Assembly (NCBI GenBank): GCA_007120615.1
Contig: SKNI01000003.1
Location: forward strand, 1-10,801
Source of the DNA: Myxococcales bacterium
GTDB taxonomy: Bacteria; Myxococcota_A; Bradymonadia; Bradymonadales; Bradymonadaceae
Reading direction: 5' to 3'
Length of the DNA stretch: 10,801 nt
The translations under genes and the position numbers were made by a program. Positions 1 to 6,514 of the stretch are shown piece after piece. Every line of letters begins with the position of its first letter. Positions within the stretch are counted from its first letter, which is position 1. Below the pieces are notes generated by a model. It did not search any database. It was given only the letters and a program-made list of their open reading frames with translations, and was not told where the DNA came from.

Positions 1-27
1 CAGCACATAGAAAGAGGTTGCGTCGCG

Positions 28-42
28 GCGGTGCAACACCGC
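28..42 (+). other. Short hairpin upstream of the tRNA
   Basis: A perfect 6-bp stem (28-33 with 37-42) closes a 3-nt loop about 11 nt before the tRNA. No T-run follows, so it is not a terminator. It may be a processing or spacer structure in a longer tRNA transcript that starts before the window. No second tRNA can be folded from 1-53. Confidence 0.35.
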
Positions 43-53
43 AAGACCCGAAA

Positions 54-127
54 GGGGTAGTAGTTCAGTTGGTTAGAATGCCGGCCTGTCACGCCGGAGG
101 TCGCGGGTTCGAGTCCCGTCTACCCCG
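54..127 (+). tRNA. tRNA-Asp (anticodon GUC)
   Basis: A complete cloverleaf can be folded. The 7-bp acceptor stem pairs 54-60 with 120-126, with G127 as discriminator. The D arm spans about 63-79. The anticodon stem pairs 81-85 with 93-97 around loop 86-92, with GTC at 88-90, and the T arm carries the TTCGAGT loop. GUC reads Asp codons, and the G discriminator fits tRNA-Asp. The terminal CCA is not encoded, so it would be added after transcription. An intrinsic terminator follows about 30 nt downstream, so this is probably the last gene of its transcript. No integrase or attachment-site duplication is seen nearby. Confidence 0.97.
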
Positions 128-158
128 CTTATTCGAGAAGATGAATATAATTTAAAAA

Positions 159-187
159 GGGCCGCTTTTATGAAGCGGCCCTTTTTT
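159..187 (+). terminator. Intrinsic terminator after tRNA-Asp
   Basis: A perfect 9-bp GC-rich stem (159-167 with 173-181) closes a 5-nt loop and is followed at once by six T residues (182-187). An A-run at 154-158 lies just upstream, so the element could also work on the minus strand. It ends the tRNA transcript and separates it from the yidD-like gene. Confidence 0.93.
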
Positions 188-218
188 AGTTGCACCACAC
201 CTTTTCACCTCCTCTTTG

Positions 219-224
219 TTGACA
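219..224 (+). promoter_or_regulatory. Possible -35 element before the yidD-like gene
   Basis: A perfect TTGACA lies in the 90-nt gap between the terminator and the first lipoprotein gene. No convincing -10 is found 16-18 nt downstream, so it is listed only as a candidate start of the two-gene lipoprotein transcript. Confidence 0.25.
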
Positions 225-280
225 GTATTTCAGCGGACCGTCACAGTGAGCAGGTGAGCGAATTGCTGCGCGAGAAAGAG

Positions 281-760
281 ATGATAAACACTGTCCGAAC
301 CCTTCTTATTTGCCTCGGTGTGGTGCTGTGTACCGGCGGATGTGCCGCGGTGGACACCGCCACAGCCCCGTCGGAGACGTGGCCCGATTCTGCTGCAGCG
401 CCCTGGGAGAAGGTAGAGACCCCCCTGGCCCCGGCTGTCGAAGGATGGGATGAGGCCTCCGACCGGCTACCTCTTGAGGATCAGGGGAGTACGGCGGGGA
501 TCTTCGATCTGGGATATCGATTCTATGTTCAGGGGCTGACTCAGGTGGATGGGCCGCGATGTGAGCATCGCCCCACATGCTCTCGATATTCTCATCAGGC
601 GGTTCGCAAGCACGGGATGGTGATCGGCTCCTTTCTGGCCGTCGATCGCCTGATGCGAGGCAATCGCTCCAGCGCCATTCGACGCCTTCCGATCTACCGC
701 GTCTATCAGGGGTCGATTTATTATCACGATCCCGTCGAGTCCAATGACTTCTTTCTCTAA
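281..760 (+). CDS. yidD: YidD-domain protein with lipoprotein-type signal
   Basis: The protein has 159 aa from ATG 281. Residues 1-20 form a hydrophobic export signal ending in CTGGC, with a candidate lipid-modified Cys21. An acidic, proline-containing linker covers about 25-75. Residues 77-151 match the YidD/DUF37 family: FYVQGLTQ, then the signature GPRCEHRPTCSRY with both conserved Cys (94 and 100), then the basic helix around VDRLMRG. Known YidD proteins are about 70-90 aa, cytoplasmic and membrane-associated, and help YidC-dependent membrane insertion. The signal and linker are therefore unusual and would place the domain on the far side of the inner membrane. An upstream in-frame ATG at 170 lies inside the tRNA terminator and is unlikely to be the start. 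The 3' end overlaps the next gene by 17 nt. The domain call is firm; function and location are inferred. Confidence 0.85.
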   Translation: MINTVRTLLICLGVVLCTGGCAAVDTATAPSETWPDSAAAPWEKVETPLAPAVEGWDEASDRLPLEDQGSTAGIFDLGYRFYVQGLTQVDGPRCEHRPTCSRYSHQAVRKHGMVIGSFLAVDRLMRGNRSSAIRRLPIYRVYQGSIYYHDPVESNDFFL

Positions 761-2189
761 GATGATTCGGATCTCCCTGTTGGTCGCCCTTTCGATTGCG
801 ACTCTGGGCTGCTCTGATTCCGATGGAAAGGAAAATCAGCCTCTTCAGCCGCTGATCTACACCGAATACCCCGATCTTAGTCCTGAAGGGGCAGCGGTGC
901 GGGAAGACCGTCTGATGCGCCAGCTTTTAGACGGGGTCACCGCCGGTGGTTGGGGCCGGCTGGAAGCGCCCTCGGAGCAGACCTTTCCTAAAGTTGTGGA
1001 GCCCGAAATCCTGGGCGCCACCATCGTGGAGGCCCTTCTTCAACAGGACGAGGAGCTCTGGGAATATATCTTTATCTCTCCGGAGGCCTACGCCGATCTG
1101 GTTCATGTTGGCCCGGGAGAGGCCGCCGAGTTCGTCGATAATCAGATGGGTAAATCCATGGAGTTATGGGAGCTTTTCTTCGGCACTCACTCCTCGGAGA
1201 TGTCCGAGGGAGGCCTGGGCGCTCTTTTGGAATTTGAGTCCATTGAGTTGGGGCGTGGGAGGACCGTTCAGGGCGGAGTCGCCGGCGACGACGATGAAAT
1301 CGCTCAATATTGGGGAAATCAGATCGTGCTGCGACATCGCGAATCGGAGATCACCTTTGCGTTGAATATCCCACGAATTTTTCGGGTCATCGATCATCGA
1401 GGCGGCCAGGGCGATGATGCCGAAGATGGCGAGGCGGGCGAAACCTACGTTTTCAAAGTGGCGTCCGAGATCGAGGCCGATTCGCGATTCGATACCTTTA
1501 TCAGCATCGGGCTACACCTTAAGCCGCAACTGTTGCGGCCCACGGAATATCCCTTCCCCTTGAGCACCGGAAATTTCTGGCGCTACCGACGTTATCAAGC
1601 CGGTCATCAGGCGGAGACCGAAGATCCGCTGGAGCGAGGGTTGGAAGAACAACTCCGAGGGATCGCCGCCGATGAGGTGATCGTGGAGGTTCGTCAGGTC
1701 TCTCAATATGGTTCGTTGCGACTGATTCACATTCTAAGAGCGTACGACGATCAGAGCTATACTCGGACTCAGGTCTTCTGGGTGATCACGCCGCGGGGGA
1801 TCTACCTGTGCAATTCCACCTGTCGAGATCGGATCGAGGATCTGGACTGGATGCTCGGGTATTTTCAAAGAGAAGTCCCCATTCTGGTATTTCCCCTGCG
1901 CACCCGCGACGCCTGGAGAGGGGCCGGCGGGGCCTCCGAAGATCCGATATTCGTCGTCGAAGATCAGTGGCATCAGATCGAGACTCCTGCCGGGACCTTC
2001 CCGGGAACCCTGGCGATCACCGGGGCGGGACCCCTCTCACAGGGCGATCGCTATCATCGAGGAGCCCAGATGACCCGTTATTTCGCACCGGGACGCGGCA
2101 TCGTTCGCCAGGAAGTGCGCAGCAACGAATCTGAGGGCGGCCCCATCGACGTCATCGAAGAATTGGTGGAGTACCGGATCTCAAATTGA
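744..2189 (+). CDS. Lipoprotein of unknown function
   Basis: The protein has 481 aa and no family I can name. It opens with a basic N-terminus, a hydrophobic core and a lipobox ending TLGC (Cys23), so it is predicted to be a lipoprotein. A linker follows, then an acidic, Glu-rich first half. Around residue 275 the motif TGNFWRYRRY resembles the 'GNxWxYR' opening of secreted beta-rich domains. The C-terminal part contains TPAGTFPGTL and TRYFAPGRGIVRQEV, a pattern often seen in lipoproteins that repeat a beta-strand fold. Two Cys lie close together (LCNSTC) and could form a disulfide. ATG 762 is an alternative start, but neither start has a strong Shine-Dalgarno. The start overlaps the yidD-like gene by 17 nt, so the two are probably co-translated. 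It converges on the sigma-54 activator gene with only 11 nt between stops. Confidence 0.88.
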   Translation: MTSFSKMIRISLLVALSIATLGCSDSDGKENQPLQPLIYTEYPDLSPEGAAVREDRLMRQLLDGVTAGGWGRLEAPSEQTFPKVVEPEILGATIVEALLQQDEELWEYIFISPEAYADLVHVGPGEAAEFVDNQMGKSMELWELFFGTHSSEMSEGGLGALLEFESIELGRGRTVQGGVAGDDDEIAQYWGNQIVLRHRESEITFALNIPRIFRVIDHRGGQGDDAEDGEAGETYVFKVASEIEADSRFDTFISIGLHLKPQLLRPTEYPFPLSTGNFWRYRRYQAGHQAETEDPLERGLEEQLRGIAADEVIVEVRQVSQYGSLRLIHILRAYDDQSYTRTQVFWVITPRGIYLCNSTCRDRIEDLDWMLGYFQREVPILVFPLRTRDAWRGAGGASEDPIFVVEDQWHQIETPAGTFPGTLAITGAGPLSQGDRYHRGAQMTRYFAPGRGIVRQEVRSNESEGGPIDVIEELVEYRISN

Positions 2190-2200
2190 GGGGGACTGAC

Positions 2201-3718
2201 CTATTCCAGATCGTATTCTCGGATCTTTCGCAGCAATGTATTTCTACCGATCTCGAGATCCCGGGCGCAGGCCGATCGATTGCCGTTATGTAGCGCTAAG
2301 AGATGCGCAATATAGCGCGATTCCAACTCTCGTATGGAGGGCCGGTCGTCGAAGGGATGGGCTGCGTCGTCTGATCGATCGGCACCCAGGGCGCGGACTT
2401 TTCGAGTGGCATCGGCCCGGGGAAGGGAGAGGGTGGACGGGGTGATCTCTTTATCGGAGAAGATCACCGCCGATTCCAGGCAATGTTGTAATTCTCGAAC
2501 ATTTCCCGGCCATCGATAACCGAGGAGCATCTCAAGGGCGTCGCCCCGCACTCCCGGGACCGGGCGTCCGTGGCGATGAGCGGCCCGGCGGACGAAGTGC
2601 TCCACCAGGTGACGAAGATCGTCGGCCCCTCGTTCTCGCAGCGGGGGCAATTCCAGCTGGACCACGTGGAGTCGATAATAGAGATCTTCGCGAAATTTAC
2701 CCTGGCGGATTAACTCTTCTAAGCGCCGATTAGTGGCAGCGATGATCCGGATATCGGCCTTCAGCCGCTTCGTTCCGCCAACTCTGCAGAACGACCGCTC
2801 CTGAAGCAGGGTGAGTAATTTTCCCTGAAGACCGGGTGGCAGATCTCCGATCTCATCGAGAAAGAGCGTCCCTCCCTGGGCCACGGCCACTTTACCTTCT
2901 TTCTGGGAGTAAGCTCCGGTAAAGGCGCCTCGCTCATGGCCGAAGAGTTCACTCTCCATCAACCCCTGCGGGAAGGTGGTGCAGTCGATCTGAACGAAGG
3001 GTCCCTGGCGGCGGCTGGAATTATGGTGCAGGGCTCGGGCGAAGAGCCCTTTTCCGGTCCCCGACTCCCCACGGAGGAGCACGGTCGCATCCAGCGGAGC
3101 TACCCGCTGAACGTCGCGGATGACTTCTCTCATCACCTCTCCTCGGCCCACGATCTGATTGATGCCCTCTCCGTCCACGCTGCCATCGGCGTCTGATATC
3201 GCCGGGGTCAGAGTGGTCTTTTCAAGGAGTGCTGCGGCCTGTGCGGCCAATATTTTCAGGCGGTTTTCATCGGCCTCATCGAAGATCCCCTCTTTTTTAT
3301 TGAGCACCTGCACCACACCGATCAGGCGATCATCACTGCTGTGTAGCGGCCCCGCCAACATGGTCCGGGTCTCATAGCCGGTGGTCTGGTCCACTTTTCC
3401 CCAGAATCGCACATCGCTCTCACAGAAGGGAACATTGACCGTCTGTCCCGTCCGGGCCACGTAGCCCGCCACTCCCTGAGAGAGGGGAACCCGGATCTCT
3501 TCCATCTCCGGAAGGTGGGCGGCGACGCTGACCAATTCCCGGGTTTGTTCGTCCAACAAAAACAGTGTTCCCCGGTCGGCCTGGAGGATCTCGGCGATAA
3601 TATCGACCACCTCACGCAGGAGATCTCCGGCGCTGATCTCTTGACGGATCAACTCTCCAAGAGCCAGAAGAAGGGAGTCCTCCGAGATCTCTTCGGTGGC
3701 GGTATTATGGCTGCTCAT
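2201..3718 (-). CDS. GAF-domain sigma-54-dependent transcriptional activator
   Basis: The protein has 505 aa from ATG 3718. Residues about 15-168 form a GAF sensor domain. The AAA+ domain follows, with Walker A GESGTGKG (217-224), the sigma-54-contacting GAFTGA loop (264-269) and Walker B TLFLDE (284-289). GNVRELQ lies at 405-411. A Fis-type helix-turn-helix closes the protein (about 461-503, NRSACARDLEIGRNTLLRKI). This is the NorR/NifA-type architecture: a ligand bound by GAF would control ATP-driven opening of sigma-54 promoters. The start is fixed by a GGAGG 6 nt upstream and by an ATGA overlap with the hydrolase stop. The longer frame to 3769 lacks such a signal. All ATPase motifs look intact. 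Target promoters and ligand are unknown, and no clear -24/-12 promoter was identified nearby. Confidence 0.95.
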   Translation of the reverse strand: MSSHNTATEEISEDSLLLALGELIRQEISAGDLLREVVDIIAEILQADRGTLFLLDEQTRELVSVAAHLPEMEEIRVPLSQGVAGYVARTGQTVNVPFCESDVRFWGKVDQTTGYETRTMLAGPLHSSDDRLIGVVQVLNKKEGIFDEADENRLKILAAQAAALLEKTTLTPAISDADGSVDGEGINQIVGRGEVMREVIRDVQRVAPLDATVLLRGESGTGKGLFARALHHNSSRRQGPFVQIDCTTFPQGLMESELFGHERGAFTGAYSQKEGKVAVAQGGTLFLDEIGDLPPGLQGKLLTLLQERSFCRVGGTKRLKADIRIIAATNRRLEELIRQGKFREDLYYRLHVVQLELPPLRERGADDLRHLVEHFVRRAAHRHGRPVPGVRGDALEMLLGYRWPGNVRELQHCLESAVIFSDKEITPSTLSLPRADATRKVRALGADRSDDAAHPFDDRPSIRELESRYIAHLLALHNGNRSACARDLEIGRNTLLRKIREYDLE

Positions 3719-4602
3719 TGCAGGCCTCCGGCCACTCGATGACCCGCGCCGGATAAGCCGATGATGCATTCCATCTCATCACGGGCATTATCCACCTGCA
3801 GGTACCTGGCACCATTTCTACGGGCGTGTTTTTGAGCAATTTTGACCTTCTCCTGCAGGCGTCGATCGTCATGAGTGGGGTGATGATGAGTCATCAAAAG
3901 TTTCTGGACTCCCGCCTCTATTGCCACCTCCACCGCGTCGATGGGAGTGGAATGGCCAAAGCCTTGCCGCTCTTCGTATTCGTCGGGAAAATATTGGGCA
4001 TCCATAATCAAAAGATCGGCTCCACGAGCCAGCTCCACAAGCTCTGCACGGCTGTCCATCTGCACCTCCACATCACCGGAGAATACCACGGTGTGGCCCG
4101 CGTAGGATAACCGAAACCCCGTACTTCCCGAAGGATGGCAGAGCTCGGTCCACTCAATCTCCCATCCTCCAATTCTTCGAACCCCTCGCCTGGCGAGTTG
4201 CCCAAAATTCAACTCCGCCGGCAGGTCCGGGAGAGCGACGGGAAAGAGCGGTCGTCTCATCTGGCCTCTCAGAACCTCCTCCAGCGTCTGCCCTTCTCGG
4301 GACACCGACAGAAAATCAAACCGGGCCCCGGGTCGAAAGAAGGGGGAAAAGAAGGGATAGCCCTGGATATGATCCCAGTGCACATGGGTCTGCAAAAAGA
4401 GCGCCTCATCGAGGACGTCGGTGCTGCTATTGGCCATTGTGGCCAGCCCCGTGCCCCCATCGATGATGATTCGCGCCGGTCCCGTGGGCTCGGGCACCAG
4501 CGCCTGGATCTCGATACAGGTGGTCGAACCCCCGTGATTTTCAAATTGGGAGCCCGAGACGGGAATGCTACCTCGTGTGCCCCAGCAGGTGATCATCAAC
4601 AT
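3715..4602 (-). CDS. Metallo-beta-lactamase-fold hydrolase
   Basis: The protein has 295 aa from ATG 4602, chosen because AGAGG sits 5 nt upstream. The frame remains open to 4653 without a better start. The N-terminus CWGTRGSIPV and the GGSTTCIEI strand are typical of the RNase Z/PhnP-like branch of the MBL superfamily. The metal-binding motif is THVHWDH (His73, His75, Asp77, His78). Further candidate ligands are His156 in CHPSGSTGF, Asp177 in SGDVE, and His217 (GFGHST) or the THHHP cluster at 238-242. Metal-dependent hydrolysis of a phosphodiester-type substrate is the likeliest chemistry, but the substrate cannot be read from sequence. No signal peptide is seen, so it should be cytoplasmic. 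Its stop overlaps the start of the GAF sigma-54 activator, which indicates translational coupling and a shared role. Confidence 0.92.
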   Translation of the reverse strand: MLMITCWGTRGSIPVSGSQFENHGGSTTCIEIQALVPEPTGPARIIIDGGTGLATMANSSTDVLDEALFLQTHVHWDHIQGYPFFSPFFRPGARFDFLSVSREGQTLEEVLRGQMRRPLFPVALPDLPAELNFGQLARRGVRRIGGWEIEWTELCHPSGSTGFRLSYAGHTVVFSGDVEVQMDSRAELVELARGADLLIMDAQYFPDEYEERQGFGHSTPIDAVEVAIEAGVQKLLMTHHHPTHDDRRLQEKVKIAQKHARRNGARYLQVDNARDEMECIIGLSGAGHRVAGGLQ

Positions 4603-4712
4603 AGGAACCTCTTCGGTGGTGGTGGGGTGAATGGACACACTTTCGTAGAGCAAGGGTGGTGCCAGAAGACCCTGAAAGGCGTGAGAGCCGGGGCCCCGAT
4701 GGCTGTCATCGG

Positions 4713-4741
4713 CCTTATTTACAGGCGTTGGGATGTGTCAA
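4713..4741 (-). promoter_or_regulatory. Candidate promoter for the hydrolase/activator operon
   Basis: On the minus strand a perfect TTGACA occupies 4741-4736. The -10 region is weak: ATAAGG at 17 nt spacing, or a better TAAATA at only 14 nt. A leader of about 110 nt would precede the hydrolase ATG. The position suits the operon, but the match is incomplete. Confidence 0.35.
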
Positions 4742-4815
4742 GAAATCTTCAGTGCTCGAAGGTTTGAGGGGTTCAGTCGCGGGGGGGGAAGCGAAGTGGG
4801 CGGTTTTGGAACACC

Positions 4816-4869
4816 CAGGTGATCGATTCTGGAACAGGTGATCGAGATCGAGATCGAGATCGGGATCGA
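4816..4869. repeat. Direct repeat and ATCGAG hexamer array
   Basis: The 11-mer CAGGTGATCGA occurs at 4816-4826 and 4835-4845. The second copy runs into five tandem hexamers from 4841: three perfect ATCGAG, then ATCGGG and ATCGAA. Such an array is prone to slippage and may vary between strains. It lies about 180-230 nt upstream of the yezD-like frame and outside any recognised gene. Confidence 0.8.
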
Positions 4870-4913
4870 AAAACGTCGCGGCGGCGTTCCTTGTAGGACC
4901 CTTTCATATTTTT

Positions 4914-4945
4914 CTCTGGCGTCCTTGGCCCCTTGGCTCCTTGGC
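4914..4945. repeat. CCTTGGC repeat, 8-nt period
   Basis: CCTTGGC occurs at 4923-4929, 4931-4937 and 4939-4945, exactly 8 nt apart. A degenerate CTCTGGC precedes them at 4914-4920. Similar low-complexity units occur between genes in various environmental bacteria, so it may belong to a dispersed repeat family. A single window cannot show that. Confidence 0.65.
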
Positions 4946-5005
4946 GATTTCCCTTGCTTTTCTCCGCTTCTCCTCTACCTCCCACCCTCCCCACCCAAAA
5001 TAGTT

Positions 5006-5011
5006 TATAAT
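5006..5011 (+). promoter_or_regulatory. TATAAT -10 element upstream of the yezD-like gene
   Basis: This is a perfect sigma-70 -10 hexamer in an AT-rich patch just before the operators, but no -35 match lies 16-18 nt upstream. A second arrangement is TTGATT (5016-5021), 17 nt, then TAGGGT (5039-5044), which would place the first operator over the -10. The sequence does not decide between them. Confidence 0.45.
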
Positions 5012-5021
5012 AAACTTGATT

Positions 5022-5085
5022 AATCCCTATTGGTTTTGTAGGGTTTCTCTTGTCGGTAAATCCTACTGGTTTAGTAGGGATTAAA
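5022..5085. promoter_or_regulatory. Paired palindromic operators, Rrf2/CymR-like
   Basis: Two related sites lie about 35 nt apart. Site 1 (5022-5046) has the left arm AATCCCTA and right arm GTAGGGTTT. Site 2 (5060-5083) has AATCCTACT and AGTAGGGATT. Both enclose a T-rich centre containing TGGTTT. Site 2 is an almost perfect inverted repeat with one base missing in its left arm. Length, CCTAC/GTAGG arms and AT centre resemble operators of Rrf2-family regulators such as CymR and IscR, which respond to sulfur or Fe-S status. Their place before yezD and rhodanese genes fits that reading. The regulator itself is not in the window. Confidence 0.6.
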
Positions 5086-5313
5086 AAGAGAGAGACTTCA
5101 GCCATTGCAGATCAGACCCCAAAACAGAACTCTTCGCTCAACGAAGAGATCACAGAAAGGCTGGCCCATGCCCTGCGCGGGATGTCGTACGGCTCGATCG
5201 AAGTCACCGTCCATGATGGACGAGTGGTGCAGATCGAGCGGCGCGACAAAACCCGGGTAAAGATTCCGCTGGATGCAGGGGAAACCCCCAGGCCCGACAC
5301 AGAGGGAATCTAA
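5050..5313 (+). CDS. YezD/DUF2292 family small protein
   Basis: The frame reads 87 aa from TTG 5050. The conserved part is the C-terminal half: ITERLAHALRGMSYGSIEVT, then VHDGRVVQIERRDKTRVK. This matches the short YezD/DUF2292 family (about 50-60 aa; biochemical role unknown, as far as I know linked to sulfur-assimilation loci). The start is uncertain. TTG 5050 has no good Shine-Dalgarno and lies between the two operators, so residues 1-18 would be encoded by operator DNA. No ATG, GTG or TTG occurs in frame before the conserved block. An ATT at 5104 has a purine-rich AGAGAGAGA 8 nt upstream and would give 69 aa, closer to family length, but ATT starts are rare. Downstream lie two rhodanese genes on the same strand, so a sulfur-related role is inferred from context. 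Confidence 0.72.
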   Translation: MSVNPTGLVGIKKRETSAIADQTPKQNSSLNEEITERLAHALRGMSYGSIEVTVHDGRVVQIERRDKTRVKIPLDAGETPRPDTEGI

Positions 5314-5448
5314 ACCGTAATCTTCCGACCGGACCACCGGCGGTTTGAAATGAAAGAGTACGAATTCTCGACCCTTTATTCGTAAGATTCCACCGGAGTA
5401 CCGGAGATCGCGAGAGATTGGGCGAACAACAAAAATGGAAGGTGCACG

Positions 5449-6417
5449 ATGAACGTTTCAACCAGCAAGTATCTCGCTCATTTGTCGAAAATTACCGTCG
5501 CCGCAGTGGCGCTCTTTTTCGTGGCCGCCTGCGGAGAGGACACAACCGAGTTGGAGACTCCCGCGACGTGTTCTCAGGAATTACAACTCTGTGAAGCGCA
5601 GGTCTTTTTGGAAGTAAACCAATTGGAATTCCTCCGCCAAAACGGTGCCGTCGTCCTCGATACAAGGGACGAAGACGTCTACGTCAACGGTCATATCCCC
5701 GGGAGCCTCAACGCCAGTTGGCAGGTCTTTCGCGATCCCGAACTGAACGGAATTCTCTGGGATGACGAAGCCAAACTGCAGCAGGCTGCCCGCGATCTGG
5801 GCATCAATAACGACGACACCATCATCGTCCTCGGACAGGGCGACGGAAGTGGCGGCGACGCTCGAGCAGGACGTCTATTCTGGACCCTGGAATACCTCGG
5901 CCACGACAATGTCTACCTGGTAAACGGTGGATTCGATGCCTGGCTTGAAGCCGGCTACGACGGCCTGGAAGCGGGAACCACCGATGTGGCGGAAGGCGAC
6001 TTTACCATCGACCTTCGCCCCGAGCGTCGAGCCACCCGCGCCGAAGTTGAAGCCGCCATCGAAGAAGGCACCATTCGTCTGGTTGATACCCGAACCATTG
6101 ACGAATGGATCGGCGAAGAACTTCGCAATAACCCCGAAGGCGGCCACATTCCGGAAGCGATTCACTATCACTGGGAAGACGTGATGGAAGACGGAAAACT
6201 TCGTCCCCGAGAAGATATCCTGGCGGAATTCGAAGAGCTGGGGATCGTCCCCGGAACCCTGACCATTCCTTATTGCCAGAGTGGCGTACGAAGTGGATTT
6301 TTCTACGCGGTTTTGAAGTGGCTGGACTATCCGGAACCCAAAAATTACGACGGCTCCTGGTGGGAATGGTCCCGTGCCTTCGAAGATGGCGAGGTCGCTA
6401 TCATTGTGCCGGAGTGA
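5449..6417 (+). CDS. Lipoprotein with tandem rhodanese domains (sulfurtransferase)
   Basis: The protein has 322 aa. ATG 5449 is preceded by GGAAGG at 6 nt. Residues 1-27 form a lipoprotein signal ending FVAAC (Cys28). A short segment with Cys41 and Cys48 could hold a disulfide. Rhodanese domain 1 covers about 52-170, with VVLDTRDEDVYVNGHIPGS and LVNGGFDAW. Its active-site loop reads GQGDGSGG and lacks Cys, as in the inactive N-domain of thiosulfate and mercaptopyruvate sulfurtransferases. Domain 2 covers about 190-310, with the catalytic loop CQSGVRS (Cys276) and a C-terminal YDGSWWEW like the SseA-type ending. It should move sulfane sulfur to a thiol acceptor on the periplasmic side of a membrane. 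The loop is closer to single-domain rhodaneses than to CGSGVTA of MST, so the donor is open. It lies 135 nt after yezD. Confidence 0.93.
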   Translation: MNVSTSKYLAHLSKITVAAVALFFVAACGEDTTELETPATCSQELQLCEAQVFLEVNQLEFLRQNGAVVLDTRDEDVYVNGHIPGSLNASWQVFRDPELNGILWDDEAKLQQAARDLGINNDDTIIVLGQGDGSGGDARAGRLFWTLEYLGHDNVYLVNGGFDAWLEAGYDGLEAGTTDVAEGDFTIDLRPERRATRAEVEAAIEEGTIRLVDTRTIDEWIGEELRNNPEGGHIPEAIHYHWEDVMEDGKLRPREDILAEFEELGIVPGTLTIPYCQSGVRSGFFYAVLKWLDYPEPKNYDGSWWEWSRAFEDGEVAIIVPE

Positions 6418-6424
6418 ATTTTGG

Positions 6425-6446
6425 CTCTTAGACTCGCGTCTGAGAG
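6425..6446 (+). other. Hairpin between the rhodanese genes
   Basis: A 9-bp stem (6425-6433 with 6438-6446, one T-G wobble) closes a 4-nt TCGC loop just after the first rhodanese stop. No T-run follows. It could protect the 3' end of the upstream message. Confidence 0.45.
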
Positions 6447-6462
6447 ATGATTGACAATTCCG

Positions 6463-6504
6463 AAGCTGTAGCGACGTTTTCGCTGCAGCTTTGGAAGTTT
6501 TTTT
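6463..6504 (+). terminator. 12-bp hairpin with distal T-run, possible attenuator
   Basis: AAGCTGTAGCGA (6463-6474) pairs with 6480-6491 through 12 bp including one G-T wobble, around a 5-nt loop. Seven T residues follow only at 6498-6504, six nt after the stem, so this is not a canonical terminator. It may partly terminate, or limit, expression of the second rhodanese, whose ribosome-binding site follows at once. A TTGACA at 6451-6456 precedes it without a clear -10. Confidence 0.45.
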
Positions 6505-6514
6505 GGAGTCGATG

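Larger units (their letters stand above)
4603..5049. other. Gene-free region between the minus-strand operon and the yezD side
   Basis: These 447 bases lie between divergent transcription units. No convincing gene was found. In order they hold the hydrolase leader and candidate promoter, an 11-nt direct repeat merging into a GATCGA hexamer array, a GC-rich patch, three CCTTGGC units, a pyrimidine-rich tract (about 4950-4997), a TATAAT element and the first of two operator-like palindromes. Open frames crossing it have repeat-driven Arg-Ser composition and no initiation signal. Confidence 0.7.

Noticed and set aside
1..53. A second, truncated tRNA before tRNA-Asp
   Set aside because: No T arm or acceptor stem can be folded; only a 6-bp hairpin is present.
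54..190. Integration site at the tRNA
   Set aside because: No integrase, repeat of the tRNA 3' end or phage gene is seen in the window.
170..280. N-terminal extension of the YidD-like protein from ATG 170
   Set aside because: The ATG lies in the loop of the tRNA terminator, and the extension would bury the export signal. ATG 281 gives a clean signal peptide.
4135..4767. Plus-strand frame opposite the MBL hydrolase
   Set aside because: It is a shadow of the hydrolase gene, with no motif or initiation signal.
4841..4945. CRISPR-like array
   Set aside because: Units are 6-8 nt and contiguous, with no spacers of CRISPR length and no cas genes.
4773..5105. Minus-strand frame with Arg-Ser repeats
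   Set aside because: The composition comes from the ATCGAG array. There is no family motif, and it covers the operators and repeats.
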